From Limimaricola soesokkakensis (GTDB taxonomy: Bacteria > Pseudomonadota > Alphaproteobacteria > Rhodobacterales > Rhodobacteraceae), in contig NZ_FWFY01000004.1 of the NCBI RefSeq assembly GCF_900172345.1, positions 359,710 through 423,709 of the forward strand: a stretch of 64,000 nucleotides of DNA, in the 5' to 3' direction. The translations under genes were made by a program, and so were the position numbers. A model generated the notes under the pieces. That model was not told the DNA's origin and did no database searches. It worked only from the letters and a program-made list of their open reading frames with translations. Of the stretch, positions 55,215-64,000 are shown piece by piece; position 1 is the first letter of the stretch; the number at the start of each line of letters is the position of its first letter.

Positions 55215-56843
55215 CTACTCAATCTTTTTCTCGATGTCTGCCTTCGAGACCCGGACCCCTGCCTTGTAAATATCGTTCACTGTGCCTTTCGTGAGGTCGT
55301 CCAGCTTCTGTTTAGCGACCTCGCGCTCGTTGCTGCCTGTTAATCGACCAATTAGCTGAAGAGCAAACTGATGAACCGAGCCAAGTGACGCCGAGGCCTT
55401 GCCCAAGGCTCCGAATGCATCGCGAAGCTCCGCAAGCGCGGTCGTGCGCGCCTCTGCAAGTCCCTCCTTGGCGGCCCTCTTGCGGAGAGCGGCCAGGCTC
55501 TCGCTGAGCTGTCCCGCGGTTGCAATCGCTGCGCTCGGCGCCGCCTTCGTTCTGACCAGAAAGTTAGCCCATGCGGTGCTGCTCTTGCCGGTCGCAGCGC
55601 GACGGAGTTCAGGCTGTTCGCCGGACTCATCGTACACGACCAGCCCCCCTGTCATGGCCTCGACGACTGCCAGGGACGCGTCGAGTTCGTCATTGCGCCT
55701 GGCGTGTTCCTCGTCCCTCTTATCTGCCTCAGCGTGACGCGCATCGGTACGCGTTTCGCGTCGCTCCAGATCTTTTTGTCGGATATCCAAAGCTGCGCCA
55801 CGGGCGTCGAATGACGCAGCCATTGCGGCCGTTTTTTGGGCGAGCTGCGTAGTGTGTCGTGATGTCTGGGCCATTACGGCGCCGCGCGTGTCGAGTATCT
55901 CCGCGAAACCTTTAAGCCGGATTTCCCGTGTATCGAACGCGTCCTCCCGTTCGTCGTTTATCGCCTCCCTCTCGTCGAGCAGCGTGGCAATGCTCGTAGC
56001 AGCTTCAGCGAACTTCTGGATGTCCTTCAGGTCGGTAGCCGTACTCGCCCGCTCTTCGGCGGCCTGCATTGCCTTGATGTAGTCCGGGCGGCTCAGGCGC
56101 GCGCGTTTCGGCCCGTGCCGTAGTAATCCGACCTTGCTGAACACCTCTCGGTGTAGGTCGCGCTGCCACTCCCGCATGGCATCACAGTAGGCCCGCTTCG
56201 ACTGCGCAAACAGATTGGTGTCCCGCTTGCTGAGCGCACCATGACGCTCACGGAAATCGTCCAGCGCGGCGCGCCCGGGATGCAGTGCATTGACCGATCC
56301 TCGGGTTCGATCGAGACCGTAGAGATGCATATGCACCTGGCGCTCGTCGCAATGAATCACCGCCATCGCGAGCTCGCCGCCGAGCGCCTCGATCCGGCGC
56401 TTCTCGAACGCCTTTGCCATGCGGAAAACACGCATGCATTCGCGCATCTTCTCCGGGTCGGAGAGTGCTTCTTCGGTCGTCACTGGCAGCGAGATGACGG
56501 CGGTGTAGAGGCTATGCGTGTCGGCCCGCAGATGGCGCCGCCGGGTCGAGGTCTTGCCGGTCTTCTTGTCGCGATAGGGGAACGAGAGCTTAATCGTCGA
56601 GGCCGCCTCGTGCGCCTTTCGCAGTTCGTCGAAGGAGCCGCAGGTCCCCGCCAAGACGAGAGGCTTTTTACCAGTGTAGGGCACGTGCTCGCAGGCATCC
56701 GGAACGCGCTCCGCCTCGTCGATGATCTGCTGCGCCGACCAGCTGCGCTGCCCGTTGCGCCGCACCGTTTCCTGGCGTCCGTTCTGAACCGCGCCGCCTT
56801 GACGGGACCATGTCTCCATGTGAGCAAATTGGTAGCCCTGCAT
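55215..56843 (-). CDS. MobV-family relaxase (Mob/Pre-like)
   Basis: A 542-aa relaxase that nicks oriT and leads the strand during mobilization. The N-terminus MQGYQFAHMETWSRQG is typical of the family. The metal-binding histidines are in VIHCDERQVHMHLYGLD (H164, H171, H173; pattern H-x-D-E-x3-H-x-H). The second half is a long charged coiled coil (about 250-420, with repeats such as RREARNDELDAS-like heptads and KRDEEHARRNDELDASLAVV). There is no primase or helicase domain. The upstream 600 bp hold hairpins that could be oriT. Confidence 0.85.
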   Translation of the reverse strand: MQGYQFAHMETWSRQGGAVQNGRQETVRRNGQRSWSAQQIIDEAERVPDACEHVPYTGKKPLVLAGTCGSFDELRKAHEAASTIKLSFPYRDKKTGKTSTRRRHLRADTHSLYTAVISLPVTTEEALSDPEKMRECMRVFRMAKAFEKRRIEALGGELAMAVIHCDERQVHMHLYGLDRTRGSVNALHPGRAALDDFRERHGALSKRDTNLFAQSKRAYCDAMREWQRDLHREVFSKVGLLRHGPKRARLSRPDYIKAMQAAEERASTATDLKDIQKFAEAATSIATLLDEREAINDEREDAFDTREIRLKGFAEILDTRGAVMAQTSRHTTQLAQKTAAMAASFDARGAALDIRQKDLERRETRTDARHAEADKRDEEHARRNDELDASLAVVEAMTGGLVVYDESGEQPELRRAATGKSSTAWANFLVRTKAAPSAAIATAGQLSESLAALRKRAAKEGLAEARTTALAELRDAFGALGKASASLGSVHQFALQLIGRLTGSNEREVAKQKLDDLTKGTVNDIYKAGVRVSKADIEKKIE

Positions 56844-57458
56844 TCCTATGTTCTTTCCGTGCCGAGTGATTACGTCGACGCGGAATTAGTCCCCAAAGGG
56901 TCACGCCAAAAACGAACCGGGCCGTCGGGACATCGTTTCGAAGCCAGCCCTGCGGGGCTGCGGGAGAAAAGGTGTAGAGACCGACTTTGCGTATTGCGAG
57001 ACGCCCCTTCGGGGCTCAATACGCGTCGGCCCTCCGGGGGCTCTCCGAGGGCCCTGCCCGGGAGGCTCCTGCGCGGAGGGCGGCAGGGTCATCGCTCGCC
57101 GCTCCCCCTCCAACCCCTTGGCGCCTCCCGGCGGGCTCGGGTCATCATTCCGCACTCCCCCGCACCCCCTGCTCGCGCTCCCCGCGCCGGGTCTAAAGGG
57201 CCCGGCAGCGCCGCGACACCCGCCGGGGTCGCTCTGCTGCCTCACCCTCTCGACGCTCTCCCGAAATCGCCTGTCGGCGAAGAACGGCGCCCCGTCCAGG
57301 CATGGGCAATCGAGCTGGAATGGGGTCCCATAAATGGGCCGAGGCTCCTCCGCCGTGCGCGCGCCTTGTGACGCGCACGACGGACGACCTCAGCCGGAAA
57401 GGTGAGAGAGGAAGGCCGCTCGGACGTGTCGGCAACCAAGCTGACAAGGAGAGCGAAC
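56844..57458. other. 615-bp non-coding region with hairpins, candidate oriT
   Basis: No gene. Close upstream of the relaxase are inverted repeats: CAGCCC/GGGCTG at 56945-56960, GCGTATTG (56989-56996) with CAATACGC (57017-57024) enclosing GCCCC-TTCG-GGGGC, and GGCCCTC/GAGGGCC at 57028-57053. An inverted repeat just outside a MobV relaxase gene is where oriT normally lies. No nick-site sequence can be fixed by eye. The rest (57060-57440) is very GC-rich and featureless, and the promoter of the PemK-like gene must be near its right end. Confidence 0.5.
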
Positions 57459-58022
57459 ATGCTCGACATATTGCAACACGACCCGCGGATGAGCGCCGCC
57501 TGGCGGGATCATCTGAGCCACGGGGACATCGTCCTGTTCAAGTTCCCGCTCGCCGAAGAGGGCGAGGCCGCGAAGCTGAAAGCCCGCCCCTGCCTCGTGC
57601 TCGACATCGAGCGGATCGGCGACCAGACCTACGCGCTGCTGGCCTACGGCACGACCTCGCGGCGAAAGTCGAACGTCGGCGACGCGGTGCATATCCGCAA
57701 GCGTGCCGACTACATCGCTGCGGGGCTGCATGAGCCCACCCGCTTTGTTGGCGCGCGGCGCCTTCTGGTCGCGCTGACGCACAGCGGCTTCGTGCTCGAC
57801 CGGCAGTTGGAGTCGCCCGTGATCGGCCGCATCGACGGCGAGATCTTCGAGCGCATGAACGAAGTGCGGGGCCGCATTCACGCGCTGCGCGACATCCGCA
57901 ACGAGAGGCACCGCACGCGCGTGCCGCTCCGCCGAAAGGTCCTCGTTCGGGACCGCGACTTCACCGTCGAGCCGCGCAATCCAAGCCGACCTGTATCGCT
58001 CCAAACGGGAGATCACGCATGA
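57459..58022 (+). CDS. PemK/MazF-like toxin-fold protein
   Basis: A 187-aa protein from an ATG behind AAGGAGAG. The core GDIVLFKFPLAEEGEAAKLK then ARPCLVLDIERIG, YALLAYGTTSRRKSN and TRFVGARRLLVAL follow the SH3-like barrel of PemK/MazF-type ribonucleases (G-D-I-V, R-P-x-L-V-L). It is longer than classic PemK (about 110 aa), with a basic C-terminal extension. Related long forms are common near mobilization genes in Rhodobacteraceae. Whether it is toxic is not shown. It overlaps the next gene (ATGA). Confidence 0.65.
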   Translation: MLDILQHDPRMSAAWRDHLSHGDIVLFKFPLAEEGEAAKLKARPCLVLDIERIGDQTYALLAYGTTSRRKSNVGDAVHIRKRADYIAAGLHEPTRFVGARRLLVALTHSGFVLDRQLESPVIGRIDGEIFERMNEVRGRIHALRDIRNERHRTRVPLRRKVLVRDRDFTVEPRNPSRPVSLQTGDHA

Positions 58023-58492
58023 GCCCTCGCACCCCGACAACCGCCCAGCTGTCCTCGATCGAGGCGCTGGCCGCGCATGCCCTCGCACAGAGCAGGATCG
58101 CCCTGCCCCATCTGCGGGGAAACTCCGCCGTCAGGCTGCATGGCGGATCCGGACAGCTCGCCCGGTCCATCGCCGACGCGATCGAACGCCGCGAGATTTT
58201 CGAGGCCGCGGTGGCGTGGGATCTGCATGAACTCGTCGAGGACCTCAACGACGAGATCGGCCGCCTGATCGTGCAGGTGGCAAATTGGTCCGACGACGAA
58301 TGCGACGTCTCGGGCCTCAGCTGGATCGAGACGTATTGGCCGCCGGAGGCGCTCCGGCTGGCGACGCTCCGTGGTGAGCTGTCGGTGCTGCGAGACGCGA
58401 TCGACGCCGTCATCGACCGACGGGATCTCGACCAGATCTTGGCCTCGGGCCGACGGCGAACCGCGCAGCTGGCGCGCCCCGCGAACCCGTAG
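58019..58492 (+). CDS. Unknown partner of the PemK-like gene
   Basis: A 157-aa helical protein with no recognised domain: SIEALAAHALAQSRIALPHL, then AVAWDLHELVEDLNDEIGRL, then RGELSVLRDAIDAVIDRRDL. Acidic and rich in Leu/Ala. Its start overlaps the PemK-like stop by four bases, so the two are co-translated. An antitoxin role is possible but the order (toxin first, then partner) is less common. Confidence 0.6.
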   Translation: MSPRTPTTAQLSSIEALAAHALAQSRIALPHLRGNSAVRLHGGSGQLARSIADAIERREIFEAAVAWDLHELVEDLNDEIGRLIVQVANWSDDECDVSGLSWIETYWPPEALRLATLRGELSVLRDAIDAVIDRRDLDQILASGRRRTAQLARPANP

Positions 58493-58498
58493 CCGACA

Positions 58499-58522
58499 TG
58501 GCACGCCTTCCAAGGCGTGCCA
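58499..58522 (+). terminator. Perfect hairpin after the toxin-partner pair
   Basis: TGGCACGCCTT and its exact complement AAGGCGTGCCA enclose CC. It begins 7 bases after the stop. No T-tract. A second hairpin (GGCCGGA/TCCGGCC) follows at about 58531-58547. Confidence 0.6.
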
Positions 58523-58900
58523 CCCCTTGAGGCCGGATCTCCGGCCATCAACGCACCGCCTCGGATCAGGCGGCGCGGGGCGCGCCGGCGACACTTCTCC
58601 TGCTGCTGGGATGTCGGCGCGCCCGCTCCATTCAACCTGTCAAGCGCCGCTGGTGCGATCAATTGCAGGAAGCAGCGGCAAGGGGTGTTGGCCCGCTTTG
58701 CAGACCAAGCTGCCACATGTCGACGAAAAGCCGCGTGGCGAGTGGGACGTGGGTTTCTGACTTCGGAGCGGCATAGAAATCCTACGAACCACCAAGACAG
58801 ACTTAGGGCGATTTCCTAAACTCACACCAAATAGATTTATTGACTAAGACCATATGAGATAGTCGATAAAATAAATTTGCCCTTACTATTTAGTGAATCT
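58523..58900. other. Non-coding gap between convergent genes
   Basis: Apart from the hairpins at its left edge I see no gene here. The right part (58800-58900) becomes AT-rich, matching the composition of the DUF262 gene that ends at 58901. Confidence 0.4.
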
Positions 58901-60673
58901 TCACTCAGCAGCCCGCATAATGCCCCTACTTCGCGCCATTAGTAAGCCCACCAAAACTTCCCGCAGTGATGCGGTCCGTTTTTCAGCAAAATCCTCGAAG
59001 TCCTCAACGCACTCGGGAAGAGTGCCAAGTCGATGCTTTGCACAATAATCTTCTTGGGAAATCCGACTCTTGCAAGCCAACCTCAACCATTCCGCAGGCA
59101 ACTTTGCCCGCTTTTCATTGTTCATTGCACCATCAAGAAGTTGAAGGTTCGGAATGGTATCAGCAAGCCAACGCAGATCCTCTCCTTCTTCCTTCTTATA
59201 CCCAGCCGCCTTGAGCTTACTTGGACTAAAGCGTGAAATTGGATAGACGTGGTCGACGTGGAACTGATTCCTTAGGTCTACAAAAGGGAACATAAGAGAC
59301 AATAGCAGAAAAGTGCGTTTATCAGCATAGCGCATCTCGAGTAGTTCCTCGACCTCCTCCTCGTCGAAATTTAAGGCTTTACCTCTCTGAGCCATACGCC
59401 GCGCCAGCTGATCGGCAGGAAAGCCATCTTCCCCATGCTTCTGGATCACTTCCCTTAGCGAAGTTAGCAACGTGTCCAAGCCACTTCCCCAAATGCCAGA
59501 TGGCTTCAAAAGAGATCGAATTAGCCAGAAACGAATAGCTTCCCGGTCCCCCCCCCACTTCGCGGCTGTAAGGTAGCTGTTCGGTGGTGACTTCATGAAT
59601 ATATAATAAGCGACTGGTAAAATTGCGCTCTCAGCCCGAAGGTTCGAGCTCGAAAGGCCAAACGAAGCCGTTAGCTCCACAGCCAATATGATCGCTCTTC
59701 GAATATCCTTCCAGCGATTTTCGAGTATGGCCATATTCTTTGCGGTGAAGTTGTCAACCTTAAAGCCGACACTCGCAGTATCTGCCAGCATCAGCCCCGC
59801 CTTCAGAACGAAGTCATGATTAAAAGCAAAACCAGCTCCGATCTCGTTAATGTCGTCAACGAGGCCATGAATTTCGCTACGTGCGTCAACATTTGTCCAC
59901 TGTGCAACCGCAATACTTAGCAGCAGGTCAGAATAGGACAGCACGGTTCCACCTGAATTCAGGCGAATAAAAATATTAAGAACCCGGTCGAGGTGCTGGC
60001 TCTTCTCTTCATAGTAGGAAATAAGCGGTTCAACCCGTATTACAGTCCGCAGCCGATCAAGCGCATTGTAGGCTCTCTTTCGCTCCTCTTTTGCAAGATC
60101 TCGTTCTTCAATTACCTCATAGATGGCACTTCCATCTTCGAGATCCAATATTCTACTAACGGGAAACCAGAACGTGCTATCGCCAGCCTTGGCAGCGTCT
60201 TCGTCAAGGAATTTAAATCGGTATACAATTCCCGTATCATCCTCAGCAGCGACGCCAAGAAGGTCAAGGTATAGCTTCCTTTTTGGATAGGCGTGCAGAT
60301 TGTTTCTGCGCTTGCCCTTAAGGCGCCAAGCCATTGAGCCTCGCAATCCGATGTTCAAAGCGGTGAGACGTTGTTGACCATCAAGAACCGCGGTAACCTG
60401 GCGACCCTTCATGTCCCCGAGCTCAGGGCAATGTGCTCCATTCTTTTCATGGTAGTTACGAACAAAATCGTAGAACTTGAACGTCGCAGCGTTTGCCGGC
60501 TCTACCTTCCAAAAAAGAAAAGTTCCAAACGGGTAGCCTTGCATCAGGCTATCGAAGAGCCTTTCGATCTGATCCGGACGCCAGACGAACTCCCTTTGTA
60601 TTGCAGGAAGCACAAACTCGTTTTTTGAGATTGCAACTACTGCATCTTCAATAGTCCCACCCGCTTGGTACAT
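58901..60673 (-). CDS. DUF262/GmrSD-like protein with HNH-type C-terminus
   Basis: A 590-aa protein. The N-terminal DUF262 (ParB/sulfiredoxin-like nucleotide-binding) domain has IQREFVWRPDQIERLFDSLM, GYPFGTFLFW and the hallmark VLDGQQRLTALN (DGQQR at 98-102). The C-terminal part has an HNH-like DUF1524-type motif: FHVDHVYP (about 471-478), then NLQLLDGAMNNEKRAKLP. GmrSD enzymes of this plan are type IV restriction nucleases that cut glucosylated hydroxymethyl-cytosine DNA. The gene is monocistronic and clearly AT-richer than the host, a sign of transfer. A DUF262 protein of other function is possible. Confidence 0.85.
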   Translation of the reverse strand: MYQAGGTIEDAVVAISKNEFVLPAIQREFVWRPDQIERLFDSLMQGYPFGTFLFWKVEPANAATFKFYDFVRNYHEKNGAHCPELGDMKGRQVTAVLDGQQRLTALNIGLRGSMAWRLKGKRRNNLHAYPKRKLYLDLLGVAAEDDTGIVYRFKFLDEDAAKAGDSTFWFPVSRILDLEDGSAIYEVIEERDLAKEERKRAYNALDRLRTVIRVEPLISYYEEKSQHLDRVLNIFIRLNSGGTVLSYSDLLLSIAVAQWTNVDARSEIHGLVDDINEIGAGFAFNHDFVLKAGLMLADTASVGFKVDNFTAKNMAILENRWKDIRRAIILAVELTASFGLSSSNLRAESAILPVAYYIFMKSPPNSYLTAAKWGGDREAIRFWLIRSLLKPSGIWGSGLDTLLTSLREVIQKHGEDGFPADQLARRMAQRGKALNFDEEEVEELLEMRYADKRTFLLLSLMFPFVDLRNQFHVDHVYPISRFSPSKLKAAGYKKEEGEDLRWLADTIPNLQLLDGAMNNEKRAKLPAEWLRLACKSRISQEDYCAKHRLGTLPECVEDFEDFAEKRTASLREVLVGLLMARSRGIMRAAE

Positions 60674-61147
60674 ATATCCCCTGCCGCAAAATCATGATCC
60701 AGAACGGTTAAGCTTCTGGTTGATCTCGCACAACCTAACCACTTAAGTTTGCGCGTCCAGCCATTTTTCCGTTCTGACGCGTGACCTTCTTGCGGCTGCT
60801 GCGCACTAAGCAGGTTGCTTCTGCCAAACTGGTCCTCGACCGAAGCCTCACCCGCGAGTATGAAGCGTATGGACGGTGATGCTGCGCTCAGCGTCCAAGG
60901 CCTGCTTCGTGTGAGCCTTTGCCGCGCGGCGCTTCACTGGTTCGAAGGGCATGGTGGAACGAGGTACTTCGTAGCGCGGGTAAGCTGAGGTCTCGAGAGC
61001 TTGAAGCAGAAGTTCCCGTCAGCCACGTCAAGTGCAGCTTTACCCGAGCTATTTCCTATCAACGGTAAATCTCCGGAACGATGTCCGATGGGCCCCATTT
61101 TTTGTTTCCAAGCGTGCCACGGCAGTACCTAAATTCCGCTGCAATTA
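60674..61147. other. Non-coding gap, possible remnants
   Basis: No gene I can support. A 34-codon minus-strand frame (60952 to about 60849, MPFEPVKRRAAKAHTKQALD on) is too short to judge and lacks a ribosome site. A GGGCCC followed by a T-run at about 61090-61105 may be a terminator. Confidence 0.35.
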
Positions 61148-61169
61148 GTAATGTAATGGCATACATTAC
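61148..61169. promoter_or_regulatory. Inverted-repeat operator candidate upstream of the KfrA-like gene
   Basis: GTAATGTA, a 6-base spacer and TACATTAC form a perfect inverted repeat ending 17 bases before the start codon. KfrA-type proteins bind such repeats and repress their own promoters. Confidence 0.65.
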
Positions 61170-61186
61170 TTTACACTTTCGAGTTG

Positions 61187-61744
61187 ATGGTGGACATGCG
61201 CAGACCTGGGCGACCAAAGAAAGCAACACGAGAAGCCGTATGGGAGGCCGCCGGTGAGCTCTCCGCTCGCGGTGAGTATCCGACGGCAGAGAAGGTTCGA
61301 GGCCTTACTGGCGGCTCCTACTCCACCATCACCCCCCTGCTCGACGCTTGGGCCCAGGAGCGCCACGACCAAGATCCGCTGGCCTCACATGTGCCTCAGA
61401 TGCCGGATGAAATGACAGCGCTCTGGGCCAGGGTCTGGAGCATGGCTGACAAGCAGCACACCGCTCAACGCATGCAGTGGTCGATCGAGGTCGCCGCGCT
61501 GCACGAGAAGATCGCTGAGAGGGACAGAATGGTCTCCGAGCTCGAAACGGAGATCGAACAGCAGGCGGACGAGCTTGATCGGCTCGAAAAGCAAGTCGAT
61601 GAATGGCAGCACTTGGCGTCGTTCGAGAAGATCCACGCTCTCGCGCAGAACATCGCGCAGGAGATGCTGAACAGCGGGACTGTGAACAAGTTGACTCGGT
61701 CGCTGGTGACTTATCCGAGCACCAACCCTCCTGAGCAAGCATGA
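61187..61744 (+). CDS. KfrA-like DNA-binding coiled-coil protein
   Basis: A 185-aa protein. The N-terminal KfrA_N domain has RPGRPKKATREAVWEAAGEL, then YPTAEKVRGLTGGSYSTITP and LLDAWAQERH, a winged/helix-turn-helix pattern. A long heptad coiled coil follows (about 100-150: HEKIAERDRMVSELETEIEQ, then QADELDRLEKQVDEWQ). KfrA proteins are plasmid stability and autoregulatory proteins; here it may control the recombinase. The ATG at 61187 is my choice; a TTG at 61184 and an ATG at 61196 are alternatives. The short-range operator supports self-control. Confidence 0.85.
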   Translation: MVDMRRPGRPKKATREAVWEAAGELSARGEYPTAEKVRGLTGGSYSTITPLLDAWAQERHDQDPLASHVPQMPDEMTALWARVWSMADKQHTAQRMQWSIEVAALHEKIAERDRMVSELETEIEQQADELDRLEKQVDEWQHLASFEKIHALAQNIAQEMLNSGTVNKLTRSLVTYPSTNPPEQA

Positions 61745-61866
61745 AGGACTGGTAGAAAGAGCCCGCGCCGCTGGTGCGACGCGGGCGCAGCCGGGTCCGG
61801 GTCTGTCGGCCACCGTTATCTCACAAGCACTGGGTTGTTTGTTGCCCCAAGCCGAAGGAGATGCGG

Positions 61867-62031
61867 ATGAACCTCCAGAAACTGATCGAACTCATCGCCG
61901 AACAAGCAGCGCGGGAGGTCATCGCCTCCACGCGGCGTTTGCAGGGTGCTGTATGGTCAGTGCTACGCTCGCGCCTGAGACCCGGCAACAAAATTGAGCG
62001 CGCGCCGAAGCTGGACCCTCAGCAAGCGTAG
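61867..62031 (+). CDS. Small basic protein before the recombinase
   Basis: A 54-aa frame MNLQKLIELIAEQAAREVIA then STRRLQGAVWSVLRSRLRPG. A strong GAAGGAG lies 6 bases before the ATG at 61867, which makes translation likely. An amphipathic helix is followed by a basic tail. No known family. It sits 51 bases before the recombinase start and could be a directionality factor, but that is only a guess from position. Confidence 0.55.
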   Translation: MNLQKLIELIAEQAAREVIASTRRLQGAVWSVLRSRLRPGNKIERAPKLDPQQA

Positions 62032-62082
62032 CGTGAACTACACAGATCCGGCGAGGCAGTCCGGGTGCCAAGGAAGCAAGCC

Positions 62083-63813
<1,731 letters not shown>

Positions 63814-63908
63814 CCATTTTGTCTGGCCTGTCGCCCCCGGGGGGCTGCTTGAGGCCGAATGGTGCTTTTCGAGATCGTTCAGAGAGAATGTTTTGATGTT
63901 CTTTACTA
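63814..63908 (-). other. Spacer between 5S rRNA and tRNA-fMet
   Basis: A 95-base spacer in the rRNA operon. No gene is recognised. Confidence 0.5.
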
Positions 63909-64000
63909 GGTCTGGCGGTGACTTACTCTCCCACGTCTTGAGACGCAGTACCATCAGCGCGACGGCACTTAACGGCCGAGTTCGGAATGGGATCGGGTGT
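63909..64000 (-). rRNA. 5S ribosomal RNA, 3' part
   Basis: On the minus strand the sequence ends CGTGGGAGAGTAAGTCACCG then CCAGACC, and contains CCCGAACTCGGCCGTTAAGT, the conserved 5S core. It is cut by the window end; the 5' part and the 23S lie beyond 64000. Confidence 0.96.

Overview
The window looks like a chromosome segment of a GC-rich alphaproteobacterium, most likely of the Rhodobacteraceae. The evidence is the run ETF-quinone oxidoreductase, TPR protein, ispE, polyprenyl diphosphate synthase, DUF2007 protein and tRNA methyltransferase, the PHB genes, the gene content in general, and a ribosomal RNA operon that ends 5S, then tRNA-fMet. The genus cannot be read from the sequence.

Positions 1-19,000 are ordinary housekeeping: ETF-QO (C-terminal part), a secreted TPR protein, isoprenoid genes ispE and a long-chain polyprenyl diphosphate synthase, PHB genes phaA and phaB with a patatin-like lipase between them, an EAL protein, pgsA-moaD-moaE, uvrC, an SDR, a Ca/Na-type antiporter, an S49 protease and an ABC-2 exporter.

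Positions 18,280-44,813 form a surface-polysaccharide locus. It has an ExoY-like sugar transferase that starts the chain, a Wzy-like polymerase, a Wzx-like flippase, a Wzz/GumC-like chain-length protein, a BY-kinase-like ATPase, a WecG/TagA glycosyltransferase, four more glycosyltransferases, an oxidoreductase and an epimerase. No Wza-type outer-membrane exporter is visible. Inside its minus-strand operon sits a hybrid assembly line: a 1,521-aa protein (formyltransferase, degenerate condensation-like region, adenylation domain split by a luciferase-like monooxygenase, carrier domain), a 2,098-aa polyketide synthase (KS-AT-KR-DH-ACP-TE) and the phosphopantetheinyl transferase that would prime them. 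The adenylation pocket reads D-I-L-Q-L-G-M-I-W-K, one residue from the textbook glycine code. A formylated, possibly N-oxidised glycyl starter, extended once, released by the TE and linked in some way to glycan synthesis, is the main hypothesis.

An SLC13-type permease (45,290-47,083) is followed by a decayed stretch (47,174-49,101) with a degenerate DUF2256 gene, IS5-type debris, a partial tRNA-fMet 3' end and one alanine-rich gene.

Positions 49,102-63,760 are an integrated, probably mobilizable element, bounded by 25-bp direct repeats of the tRNA-fMet 3' end and inserted just after the rRNA operon. A serine recombinase reads into the tRNA. The element carries a four-gene minus-strand operon (DNA methyltransferase, unknown protein, McrB-like AAA+ ATPase, McrC-like PD-(D/E)XK nuclease) that resembles LlaJI-type restriction-modification, a DUF262/GmrSD-like protein with an HNH-like C-terminus, a MobV-type relaxase with a possible oriT, a PemK-like toxin with an unknown partner, a KfrA-like regulator with an inverted-repeat operator, and remnants of IS3, IS5 and a second PemK-like gene. 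It is visibly more AT-rich around the restriction genes. The window ends in intact tRNA-fMet and partial 5S rRNA, both on the minus strand. I saw no CRISPR array and no phage structural genes.
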